32,890 nt of DNA from G020353115 sp964640125 (GTDB lineage Bacteria > Bacteroidota > Bacteroidia > Bacteroidales > VadinHA17), in assembly GCA_964640125.1 (NCBI GenBank), contig CAZXGG010000041.1, positions 1-32,890 of the forward strand. Direction: 5' to 3'. Every line of letters begins with the position of its first letter. The stretch's first letter is position 1. The notes under the pieces are model-generated. The model made no database searches and was not told the DNA's origin. It was given only the letters and a program-made list of their open reading frames with translations. Below are positions 25,431-31,645 of the stretch, piece by piece. The position numbers and the translations under genes are program-made.

Positions 25431-25856
25431 ATGGAAAACAAAAAAATGACAATGGCTCTTTTTACAGGGAGTCTTGACAAACTGATCGCTGCAGGTATTA
25501 TACTCAGTGGTGCTGCTGCAGATGATATGGAAGTAGACGTGTATGTATTGCTGCAGGGTGCACGGGCATTTAAAAAGGAGATTGGCGATGATCCGGATAA
25601 ACTTGCCATGGCAGAAAATCCACACCTGAAGGAGGAATTTATCAAATCACTTGAAACACTCAAGGTAAATACCTGGTTGGAATTTTTCAAAGAAGCGAAG
25701 GAGCTGACCAACGTAAAAATTCACATTTGCGGATTAGCCGGAAAGATTTGGGGTGCTGAGCAATTGGAAGATTTCGTTGATATTGCCGATGATATTTGTG
25801 GTATAGGAGCATACATTACATCAGCTCAGGAAGCAGACGTGCATTTACTCATCTAA
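25431..25856 (+). CDS. DsrE/DsrF (DsrE2-like) family sulfur-carrier protein
   Basis: The 141-residue protein matches the DsrE2-type fold: MALFTGSLDKLIAAGIILSGAA near residues 8-29, as in family members with SLDKLIAAF, then a VDVYVLLQGARAFKK strand and loop, and a C-terminal half with IHICGLAGKIWG and ADDICGIGAYI. Two cysteines are available, Cys100 and Cys123, either of which may carry persulfide sulfur. DsrE-family proteins pass persulfide sulfur to TusA-type carriers, and the tusA gene follows 29 bases later. No membrane helix typical of some DsrE2 proteins is evident apart from the moderately hydrophobic 18-28 segment. It is the first gene of the operon. Confidence 0.85.
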   Translation: MENKKMTMALFTGSLDKLIAAGIILSGAAADDMEVDVYVLLQGARAFKKEIGDDPDKLAMAENPHLKEEFIKSLETLKVNTWLEFFKEAKELTNVKIHICGLAGKIWGAEQLEDFVDIADDICGIGAYITSAQEADVHLLI

Positions 25857-25871
25857 TATAAACTTAAAAAT

Positions 25872-25879
25872 AAGGAGGT
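25872..25879 (+). promoter_or_regulatory. Strong Shine-Dalgarno sequence for tusA
   Basis: AAGGAGGT lies 6 bases before the ATG at 25886. Such complete sites are rare in Bacteroidota and absent before almost all other genes in this window. Confidence 0.85.
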
Positions 25880-25885
25880 AAAAAG

Positions 25886-26137
25886 ATGACACCAGATGAA
25901 TTAACCAGTGTAACCGTAAACAAAACGGTCGATGCAAGAGGAACAGCATGCCCCGGTCCTTTACTGGCTGCAAAAAAAGCAATCGGAGAGATTTCTTCAG
26001 GAGAAATCATGGAGATTCTTTCGTCGGATGAAGGGACCAAACAAGACGTTCCGAAATGGGCAACCAAAAAGGGCCATGAATACCTCGGTACCGTTGAAGA
26101 ATCAGGATTTTTTAAGATTTACCTGAAAAAGGGATAG
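25886..26137 (+). CDS. tusA: TusA-family sulfurtransferase/sulfur carrier
   Basis: TusA-like proteins carry sulfur as a persulfide on one cysteine and pass it between sulfur enzymes. The 83-residue product has the hallmark DARGTACPGPLLAAKKAI, with active Cys22 in the CPxP motif, and the typical beta-alpha-beta-alpha-beta-beta layout ending FFKIYLKKG. The SSDEGTKQDVPKWA segment is the conserved second helix region. In this operon it probably receives sulfur from the DsrE2-like protein and delivers it to, or from, the HdrA-like proteins, as in sulfur-oxidising Hdr clusters. A role in tRNA thiolation is less likely because no tRNA-thiolation genes are adjacent. The symbol denotes the family. Confidence 0.92.
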   Translation: MTPDELTSVTVNKTVDARGTACPGPLLAAKKAIGEISSGEIMEILSSDEGTKQDVPKWATKKGHEYLGTVEESGFFKIYLKKG

Positions 26138-26142
26138 AACCA

Positions 26143-26550
26143 ATGAACGGGAAACAACCTGAAAAGTCCCCGAAAATATTGGTATTCTCTACAGAAAAGA
26201 TCTCAGATCCTGCGATCGATCTCGCGGGGCTGCTGAAAATGCATTACTATCCCGGAGTATATACCCTTAATGTACCCTGCTCAAGTGCCGTGAAACCACG
26301 ATGGATCATGACTGCCTTTGAGAAAGGTTTTGATGGTGTATTCATTGCCGCAGATGGTACCGATTGTCCTTACGGGGAAAGCTGCTCTGAAAATACAGCC
26401 AGCATTATTTCAACAACGCACGAAATGATGAAAGAAAAGGGCATTGATCCAGCAAAACTCAAAATGGCAGCGATCTGTTCTGTTTGTGCCGAAGCATTTG
26501 TGAAACACATGAACGGTTTTGCAAAACACCTTTCAGAATCATTAAAATGA
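26143..26550 (+). CDS. FlpD/MvhD-like hydrogenase iron-sulfur subunit homologue (variant cysteine pattern)
   Basis: The 135-residue protein resembles the FlpD/MvhD family, which links hydrogenase or formate dehydrogenase to HdrA by a [2Fe-2S] cluster; in QmoB this domain is fused to HdrA. The resemblance lies in PKILVFST near residues 9-17, YYPGVYTLNVPCSS, AFEKGFDGVFIAADGTDCPYGESC and a helical end. Several cysteines differ: the CxWC pair expected near residue 18 is replaced by STEKIS, the first Cys of GCxxGDCHY is Ala, and Cys46, Cys75, Cys81 and a CxxC pair at 112-115 (CSVC) are present. A different cluster arrangement or sulfur chemistry is likely. It sits 5 bases after tusA and 7 before hdrA-like. 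Confidence 0.75.
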   Translation: MNGKQPEKSPKILVFSTEKISDPAIDLAGLLKMHYYPGVYTLNVPCSSAVKPRWIMTAFEKGFDGVFIAADGTDCPYGESCSENTASIISTTHEMMKEKGIDPAKLKMAAICSVCAEAFVKHMNGFAKHLSESLK

Positions 26551-26557
26551 ATTAGAT

Positions 26558-27856
26558 ATGCCGGATAATAAAGAATTTGATGTATTGGTTGTCGGGGGAG
26601 GTATTGCCGGACAGGAAGCAGCGTTGAATCTGGCTAACCAGGATTTTAAGGTCATTCTGGTTGAGAAAGACCTTTCTATCGGTGGAAAAATGATCCACCT
26701 CAGCAAGGTTTTTCCCACACTTGATTGTGCTGCCTGTATTACCACTCCAAAGGTTTCTGAAACCGCAAGACACCCCAACATAACTATCTTTACGAATAGT
26801 GAGATAAGGGACATAGAAAAACATGGGGAAAACAATTTTACTGCAAACTTAATCCAGAAACCCCGCTATGTAACCGGTGACTGCACGGGCTGTCAGATAT
26901 GCGAAGAAAAATGTCCGGTTGTGGTTCATGACCAGTATCAATGGGATCTGGTTGGCAGAAAGGCAGTATATATCCCTTTCAGTATTGCCAATCCACGGAT
27001 CGCGGCCATTGATATCGATAATTGTATATTGTGTGGTTTGTGTGAAAAAGTCTGCCCTGCTGACGCGATTGATTTCTCCCAAACAGAGGAAGAATCAATC
27101 ATTACCGTTCAGTCTGTTGTTATTGCTACCGGATATAACCTGTTTGATCCTACCCTGATAGAACGGTACGGCTTTGGGCAATTCAAAAATGTGGTAACAT
27201 CCATGCAGATGGAAAGGCAGTTGGTTCCTACCCGGCCCTTCAATACAGTATTGCGACCCAAGGATGGTAAAATGCCGGATAACATTGCCTATGTTCTCTG
27301 CTGTGGTTCACGAGATGAAACGGTCGGTAATCCCATCTGTTCACAGGTTTGTTGTATGTACTCCGTTAAACAAGCTCAATTATTAATGGGAGCTTTGCCG
27401 ATGGCGGATGTTACGATTTATTATATTGATATCCGGGCTTTTGGAAAAGGATTTCAGGAATTCTACCAGCAGTCTATAGACATGGGCGTGGAATTCATTA
27501 AAGGGAAAATTGCAAAAATAACTGAAAAAGAGAATGGTAATCTGATATTGCGGTATGAGGATATTGAAAATGAAAAACTTGCAGAGGCAGAACACGACCT
27601 GGTTGTACTGTCCGTGGGTATGTTAGCCAACACGGAATTCACACAGATGTTTAAAAACAACGGTATCGAACAGGATGATTATCATTTTGTTAAGCAGACC
27701 GATATTCTTTCAAATCCAGCCAAAACAAGTATAGATGGGATTTTTGCCGCCGGAACAGCAACCGGCCCAATGGATATCCCTGATTCCATTCTTTCTGCAG
27801 GAAATGCTTCAGCTGAAACAACCAGTTATATCAGGAGGAATCAAAATGAAAAATAG
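26558..27856 (+). CDS. HdrA-like flavoprotein, short form (QmoA-like)
   Basis: The 432-residue protein is an FAD-binding HdrA homologue lacking the N-terminal iron-sulfur domain, as in QmoA. The FAD Rossmann motif is GGGIAG at residues 13-18, followed by GGKMIHLSKVFPTLDCAACI with the HdrA-specific Cys57 and Cys60. Two [4Fe-4S] motifs follow: C109-x2-C112-x2-C115-x3-C119-P and C156-x2-C159-x2-C162-x3-C166-P. The HdrA cluster motif is CCGSR...CSQVCC (Cys248/249, Cys261, Cys265, Cys266). The C-terminus is GIFAAGTATGPMDIPDSILSAG. It probably transfers electrons between FAD and iron-sulfur clusters. Its stop overlaps the next hdrA start by 11 bases, implying a complex of the two HdrA proteins. Confidence 0.9.
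   Translation: MPDNKEFDVLVVGGGIAGQEAALNLANQDFKVILVEKDLSIGGKMIHLSKVFPTLDCAACITTPKVSETARHPNITIFTNSEIRDIEKHGENNFTANLIQKPRYVTGDCTGCQICEEKCPVVVHDQYQWDLVGRKAVYIPFSIANPRIAAIDIDNCILCGLCEKVCPADAIDFSQTEEESIITVQSVVIATGYNLFDPTLIERYGFGQFKNVVTSMQMERQLVPTRPFNTVLRPKDGKMPDNIAYVLCCGSRDETVGNPICSQVCCMYSVKQAQLLMGALPMADVTIYYIDIRAFGKGFQEFYQQSIDMGVEFIKGKIAKITEKENGNLILRYEDIENEKLAEAEHDLVVLSVGMLANTEFTQMFKNNGIEQDDYHFVKQTDILSNPAKTSIDGIFAAGTATGPMDIPDSILSAGNASAETTSYIRRNQNEK
27833..27838 (+). promoter_or_regulatory. Shine-Dalgarno sequence deciding the start of the second hdrA
   Basis: AGGAGG lies 7 bases before the ATG at 27846, inside the end of the preceding gene. It supports this ATG over the longer open frame that begins at 27735, whose extra residues are not HdrA-like. 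Confidence 0.85.
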
Positions 27857-29780
27857 AATCGGCGTATATATCTGTCAATGTGGTTCGAATATTTCCGACT
27901 ATGTCGATGTTGAAAAGGTGCGGGAAGCTGTTGAACAGGAATCCGGAGTTGTACTGGCTAAAACAACCATGTTTGCATGTGCTGATTCAGCACAGAAAGA
28001 GATCATTGAAGACATTCAGCGAGAAAAAATGGATGGAATGGTCGTCGCCTCCTGCTCTCCGAAACTCCATCTGTTTACCTTCAGGAATGTGGCTGTACGT
28101 GCGGGGCTGAATGCCTATAATTATGTACAGGTAAATATCCGCGAACAGGGATCCTGGGCACACTCAGATAACCCCGAAAAAGCGACCGAGAAAGCCATAA
28201 ACCTTGTTCTGGCAGGAATAGCACGGGCAAAACATTCCGAAGCATTAATATTGCGTGACATCCCATCAAAAAATACAATCGTCATTGTTGGTGCAGGAGT
28301 AGCCGGAATGAGGGCAGCGATCGAACTCGCTGATATGGGAACTGAAGTATTTCTACTGGAAAGATCCCATTTTGTTGGAGGAAGAACTGCCCAGTGGGAA
28401 GAACTCTATACAACAAATGAAAGCGGGCCTGAGCTCATTACAACACTCTATGAAAAAATTAAAAAATCAGGGAACATTACCCTGTTCACCGGAGCAGAAA
28501 TTGTTGCAAATGCAGGCAGCGTAGGTAACTATGAATTAACCGTAAAGATCCATCCACGCTATGTGAAAGGAGAAAACAACATCGATCCCTCTGCAGTGGA
28601 TAAAGCAATCGATGCCTGTCTCCTCGAAGTGGACGATGACTTCAACTTCAACCTTACCAAACGAAAAGCTATTTACAAGCACCATCGCGGTCAGTACCCC
28701 GAACTCCCTGCAATTGATCCGGAAACGTGTGATAAATGCGGTAAATGCCTTGAATTGTTACCACAGATCGACCTGGAACAAAAACCAGAAACCCTGAAGC
28801 TGAAATGCGGAGCAATACTCCTTACGACCGGGTTCAATCCCTATGAACCCGGGGAGGGTGAATTCGGATACGGAGAAATTGATCAGGTAATAACGCTCCA
28901 GCAATTGAAGCGGCTGATTGCATTGAATGGAAAAGAACTCAGCTACAAAGGGAAACAGGTCAGGACTATGGTGTTTATCTATTGTGTGGGAAGCTGCCAG
29001 ACCGATGGAGAAAACAAATACTGCTCCCGCTATTGCTGCACGGCTGCAATGCATACAGCGCTTGAAGCCAGAAAAAAATTCCAGGAGGTGAACAGTTACC
29101 ATTTAACCCGTGACTTGAGAACCTTCGGAAAGCAGGAAATCATTCAGCACGAGGCATTGAATCAGGGAGATATGATCCTTCGCTTTTCAGAAGATACACC
29201 TCCCGAAGTCACTCAAAACAGAGAAACTGTTCTGGTAAAAATCAATGATATTTTAACCGGAGGAATGGAACTGGAAATTGAAGCCGACCTGGTTGTGCTG
29301 GTTACCGGAATGGTACCAAGAATGGGCGATTCGATCGCTGAAATCCTGAAGGTTCCCAGGGGGAGGGATCGTTTTTTCAACGAAGTCCACCCGAAACTCC
29401 GACCTGTTGAAACGGTTATTGATGGAATTTTTATCGCCGGAACATGCCAGGGACCAAGGAGTATTACAGAATCAATGCAATCGGCTCTGTCCGCAGCATC
29501 AAAAGCAAACTCACTGATAAGCAAAGAAAAAATTGAACTGGAACCGATCCTTGCTATCATTGATGTAGGAATATGTGAGTGGTGTGACAAATGTGCAGCG
29601 GTTTGCCCATACGATGCAATTACCAAATCCGAAAAGCAAGGGAAAGCCGTGGCTGCTGTTGATGAAGCAAAATGTAAGGGCTGTGGTATGTGCCTTCCTG
29701 TCTGCCCGGTCAATGCCATTCAACTGACCGGTTACACCGATGTTCAAATAGAAAGCATGATCGAGGCAATCGTGGAATGA
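27846..29780 (+). CDS. hdrA: HdrA-like heterodisulfide reductase subunit A (QmoB-like core without MvhD domain)
   Basis: The 644-residue protein is a full-length HdrA. It has the N-terminal iron-sulfur domain (Cys10, Cys12 in ICQCG, Cys45, Cys70, and NIREQGSWAH), an FAD-binding GAGVAG motif near residue 145, and ERSHFVGGRTAQW. The HdrA cluster motif is CVGSC...CSRYCC (Cys380, Cys393, Cys397, Cys398), and two C-terminal [4Fe-4S] motifs run from C577 to C587 and C610 to C620. The central ferredoxin motif is incomplete: C295, C298 and C301 are present, but the fourth Cys is Leu305. The start is ATG 27846, supported by the Shine-Dalgarno at 27833-27838. With the short HdrA and the separate FlpD-like protein it resembles a split QmoAB. 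No QmoC or HdrBC gene is present. Confidence 0.9.
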   Translation: MKNRIGVYICQCGSNISDYVDVEKVREAVEQESGVVLAKTTMFACADSAQKEIIEDIQREKMDGMVVASCSPKLHLFTFRNVAVRAGLNAYNYVQVNIREQGSWAHSDNPEKATEKAINLVLAGIARAKHSEALILRDIPSKNTIVIVGAGVAGMRAAIELADMGTEVFLLERSHFVGGRTAQWEELYTTNESGPELITTLYEKIKKSGNITLFTGAEIVANAGSVGNYELTVKIHPRYVKGENNIDPSAVDKAIDACLLEVDDDFNFNLTKRKAIYKHHRGQYPELPAIDPETCDKCGKCLELLPQIDLEQKPETLKLKCGAILLTTGFNPYEPGEGEFGYGEIDQVITLQQLKRLIALNGKELSYKGKQVRTMVFIYCVGSCQTDGENKYCSRYCCTAAMHTALEARKKFQEVNSYHLTRDLRTFGKQEIIQHEALNQGDMILRFSEDTPPEVTQNRETVLVKINDILTGGMELEIEADLVVLVTGMVPRMGDSIAEILKVPRGRDRFFNEVHPKLRPVETVIDGIFIAGTCQGPRSITESMQSALSAASKANSLISKEKIELEPILAIIDVGICEWCDKCAAVCPYDAITKSEKQGKAVAAVDEAKCKGCGMCLPVCPVNAIQLTGYTDVQIESMIEAIVE

Positions 29781-29823
29781 ATCCAGGTAAGGCATAACAA
29801 ACCAAACAAAGGGAAGAATAGAA

Positions 29824-30099
29824 ATGGCTACAAAAACAATCGACATTATCAAAGAAACCAGAACGGTTTCTGAAGAGCTAAAAGCAAAAAGAAAAGAGTT
29901 TGCCGATATTAAAAAACTGATCCTGAAATCCCTTGAATCGGAACCCAAAACTATTCCTCAAATTTCCGAAGAGATCAATATCCCTTCCGACGTAGTGATG
30001 TACTACCTGATGACCCTCAGAAAATATGGTGATGTTGAAACCGGCGAGATCGATGATATGGATGAGTATTTTTTTTACAAACGAAAGAGTAAAAAATGA
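29824..30099 (+). CDS. Small winged-helix/ArsR-like protein of the Hdr operon
   Basis: The 91-residue protein has a charged N-terminal helix (residues 1-35) and a predicted helix-turn-helix with wing: SEEINIPSDVVMYYLMTLRKYGDVETGE and DEYFFYKRKSKK. It starts 43 bases after hdrA, on the same strand, with a weak AAGGGAAG before the ATG. It is probably a DNA-binding or protein-binding accessory of the Hdr operon. Its wing segment resembles the C-terminal winged helix of the radical SAM gene nearby (30288-31232). No effector domain is visible. The reading frame continues past its TGA stop for a further 65 codons (see the small open frame at 30142). Confidence 0.7.
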   Translation: MATKTIDIIKETRTVSEELKAKRKEFADIKKLILKSLESEPKTIPQISEEINIPSDVVMYYLMTLRKYGDVETGEIDDMDEYFFYKRKSKK

Positions 30100-30181
30100 T
30101 TCGCAAATAGCGAATTAACCCGAATTATTCATGCATTCAGCATGAATAATGACGAAAAATTCAAAGAATTTTTCGGGTTAA
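30099..30181. repeat. Nested inverted repeats: three hairpins, two within an outer stem
   Basis: Three perfect hairpins follow the operon. Hairpin A (30099-30115) has a 6-bp stem and 5-base loop. Hairpin B (30124-30150) has an 11-bp stem ATTATTCATGC with loop ATTCA. Hairpin C (30153-30175) has a 10-bp stem CGAAAAATTC with loop AAA. In addition TTAACCCGAA (30115-30124) pairs perfectly with TTCGGGTTAA (30172-30181), forming an outer stem that encloses B and most of C, in competition with the ends of both. No T-run follows, so it is not a standard terminator. It may be a transcript-end structure, RNA regulator, REP-like element or MITE remnant. Confidence 0.75.
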
Positions 30182-30294
30182 CTGCCGGATCCGATGCTGA
30201 AAAGTATGTAGATGACCGTTCCGATTCCGTCAGCGGCATTGTGAACCAATATCGGACCAAGAAGGCTTCCCGTGGAATTGCACCGTTTTATTGA
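30142..30294 (+). CDS. Possible small open reading frame (50 aa), unknown
   Basis: An ATG at 30142, inside the right arm of hairpin B, opens 50 codons ending at TGA 30292-30294. The product would be hydrophilic, with FKEFFGLTAGSDAEKYVDD and ending KKASRGIAPFY. It is in the same frame as the preceding winged-helix gene, separated from its TGA by 14 codons. There is no obvious ribosome binding site, and no recognised family. It overlaps the last 7 bases of the convergent radical SAM gene. It may be a small protein, a gene remnant or chance. Confidence 0.3.
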   Translation: MNNDEKFKEFFGLTAGSDAEKYVDDRSDSVSGIVNQYRTKKASRGIAPFY

Positions 30295-31232
30295 CTTTTT
30301 ACTGTTTGATAAAATACTCCCCTTTTCTGGCTAACCGTTTTTACTTTACCGCTGGCTTCCAGAACACTGAGGTATTTATTCACTTCATTGGCATGCAATC
30401 CTAGGATTTTTGCCAGGTCCTCCAGGGTACAGGGTCTCCTGGAAATTGTCTCCAGAATGGCTGTTTCCCTGTCTTTCCTGTACGATTTAATATTTTTACG
30501 TTCCGGTGGTTTGGCGATGATCTCCACATTTTCGAGTTGCCAGAAGTCGACAATTCGTTGTAATTCTGCCTGATCGGCTGCAGATAAATCATTCATGGTT
30601 CCAGGCCTGTCGAGTGTATTCAGCTGAATTTTATCCGGTTGGATCTTTTGGAACGCAACCTTCAGATGATTCAAATTGGTTTCATCATTGTTGTATCCCG
30701 GAAGGATCAATACCTCAAGCCACAGTTTACCGGAATACTCTTTCCTGAACTGTTCGAGTCCCCTGATATATTCCTCCAGATTCAGGTCATGATGCGGTCT
30801 GTTCAATTTCCTGAAGGTAGTTTCTGTAGCCGCATCCAGAGAAGGGAGCACAACATCCGCCTTCAGTAGTTCCTTCCGTACCTGTTCTTGATGAAGCAAG
30901 GTTCCGTTGGTCAAGACCGCTACAGGGATATCTGGTTTTCTCTGTTTAATAAACTCCATTACATCTCCAAACCGGACATTGAGGGTTGGTTCTCCCGATC
31001 CCGAAAAGGTGATGTAATCCGGATCCGGATTATGGGTAAAATAGTGATCCAATTCCTTGATCACCCTGTCATAAAGAATATATTCTTTCCTGTCTAACGT
31101 TAGTTTTGTTGTAGCTCCGCATTCACAATAAACGCAATCGAGGGAACACACTTTGTGCGGTACAAGGTCCACGCCGAGAGATATTCCCAGCCGTCTTGAA
31201 GGCACAGGCCCGAAAAGGTATTTGTACATCAT
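30288..31232 (-). CDS. Radical SAM protein (COG0731-like) with C-terminal winged helix
   Basis: The 314-residue protein has the radical SAM cluster motif C-x3-C-x2-C as CSLDCVYCECG near residues 29-39, the GGEP-like segment FSGSGEPTLN, VLTNGTLL and EVLILPGYNN. Its opening FGPVPSRRLGISLGVDLVP is typical of COG0731-type enzymes, a family distantly related to wybutosine Fe-S oxidoreductases. The C-terminal part (about residues 240-314) has the pattern of a winged helix: RPCTLEDLAKILGLHANEVNKYL and a GKVKTVSQKRG wing. ATG 31232 overlaps the stop of the upstream gene (TAATG), so it is coupled to it; the preceding ATG-ATG pair leaves a second start one codon later. The substrate is unknown. Confidence 0.88.
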   Translation of the reverse strand: MMYKYLFGPVPSRRLGISLGVDLVPHKVCSLDCVYCECGATTKLTLDRKEYILYDRVIKELDHYFTHNPDPDYITFSGSGEPTLNVRFGDVMEFIKQRKPDIPVAVLTNGTLLHQEQVRKELLKADVVLPSLDAATETTFRKLNRPHHDLNLEEYIRGLEQFRKEYSGKLWLEVLILPGYNNDETNLNHLKVAFQKIQPDKIQLNTLDRPGTMNDLSAADQAELQRIVDFWQLENVEIIAKPPERKNIKSYRKDRETAILETISRRPCTLEDLAKILGLHANEVNKYLSVLEASGKVKTVSQKRGVFYQTVKSQ

Positions 31233-31645
31233 TATAACGATTTAAAGACCCTGGCTAATGAAAATCCGGGAGCATCTATCAGGAGGTCAAGAAAATACCC
31301 AAAAGGGGTTTGCTGAACCTCAAATCCCGAATTGGCCAGCCTTTCGTCAATGTGATTTAAAAACTCCTGTGTAAACTCTGGGGGAGCTTTGCTTTCTGAA
31401 AGGTGGGCAAATGAATGAAGGATAATCTTTTTCCCCGATTCATTTTTCCCACAGATCCATTTCAGGTTTTTTATGAGCTTCCTGGCAACCTCAACTTCCT
31501 TTTCCTGATCCTCTTCTTCTACCTGTATAAATGCCGCCTGAATATTATCAAATTCAGCAGGCCCGGCATTTTCATCGGAAACATCAAGGGTTCTCACTGA
31601 AGGATTGTAGGCAAAATGGTTGCAATAGATCATTAACAGCTTCAT
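31232..31645 (-). CDS. Free-standing archaeal-type threonyl-tRNA synthetase editing domain
   Basis: The 137-residue protein matches the N-terminal editing domain of archaeal ThrRS, a D-aminoacyl-tRNA deacylase-like fold that removes serine mischarged on tRNA-Thr. Shared features are the opening KLLMIYCNHFAY, the FIQVEEED strand, HSFAHLSESKAPPE near residues 77-91, and TPFGYFLDLLIDAPGFSLARV near the end. No synthetase core is attached. The lysine after PFGYY in Pyrococcus (reported as important for catalysis, from memory) is Leu119 here. It may be a trans-editing factor or a variant with other specificity. Start ATG 31645 overlaps the MFS stop by 4 bases, and its stop overlaps the next gene by 1 base. 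Confidence 0.85.
   Translation of the reverse strand: MKLLMIYCNHFAYNPSVRTLDVSDENAGPAEFDNIQAAFIQVEEEDQEKEVEVARKLIKNLKWICGKNESGKKIILHSFAHLSESKAPPEFTQEFLNHIDERLANSGFEVQQTPFGYFLDLLIDAPGFSLARVFKSL

Noticed and set aside
27735..27845. Upstream extension of the full HdrA from 27735
   Set aside because: These residues overlap the preceding hdrA in another frame and are not family-like, and a Shine-Dalgarno site points to the ATG at 27846.
30097..30150. TGA followed by hairpins as a selenocysteine insertion site
   Set aside because: The hairpin loops (AAATA, ATTCA, AAA) do not resemble a bacterial SECIS, the TGA follows a basic tail typical of a natural C-terminus, and no selenoprotein family matches.
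30115..30182. Integron attC-like site from the TTAACCC...GGGTTAAC arms
   Set aside because: The terminal arms do not fit RYYYAAC and GTTRRRY in the correct orientation, and no integrase or cassette pattern is near.
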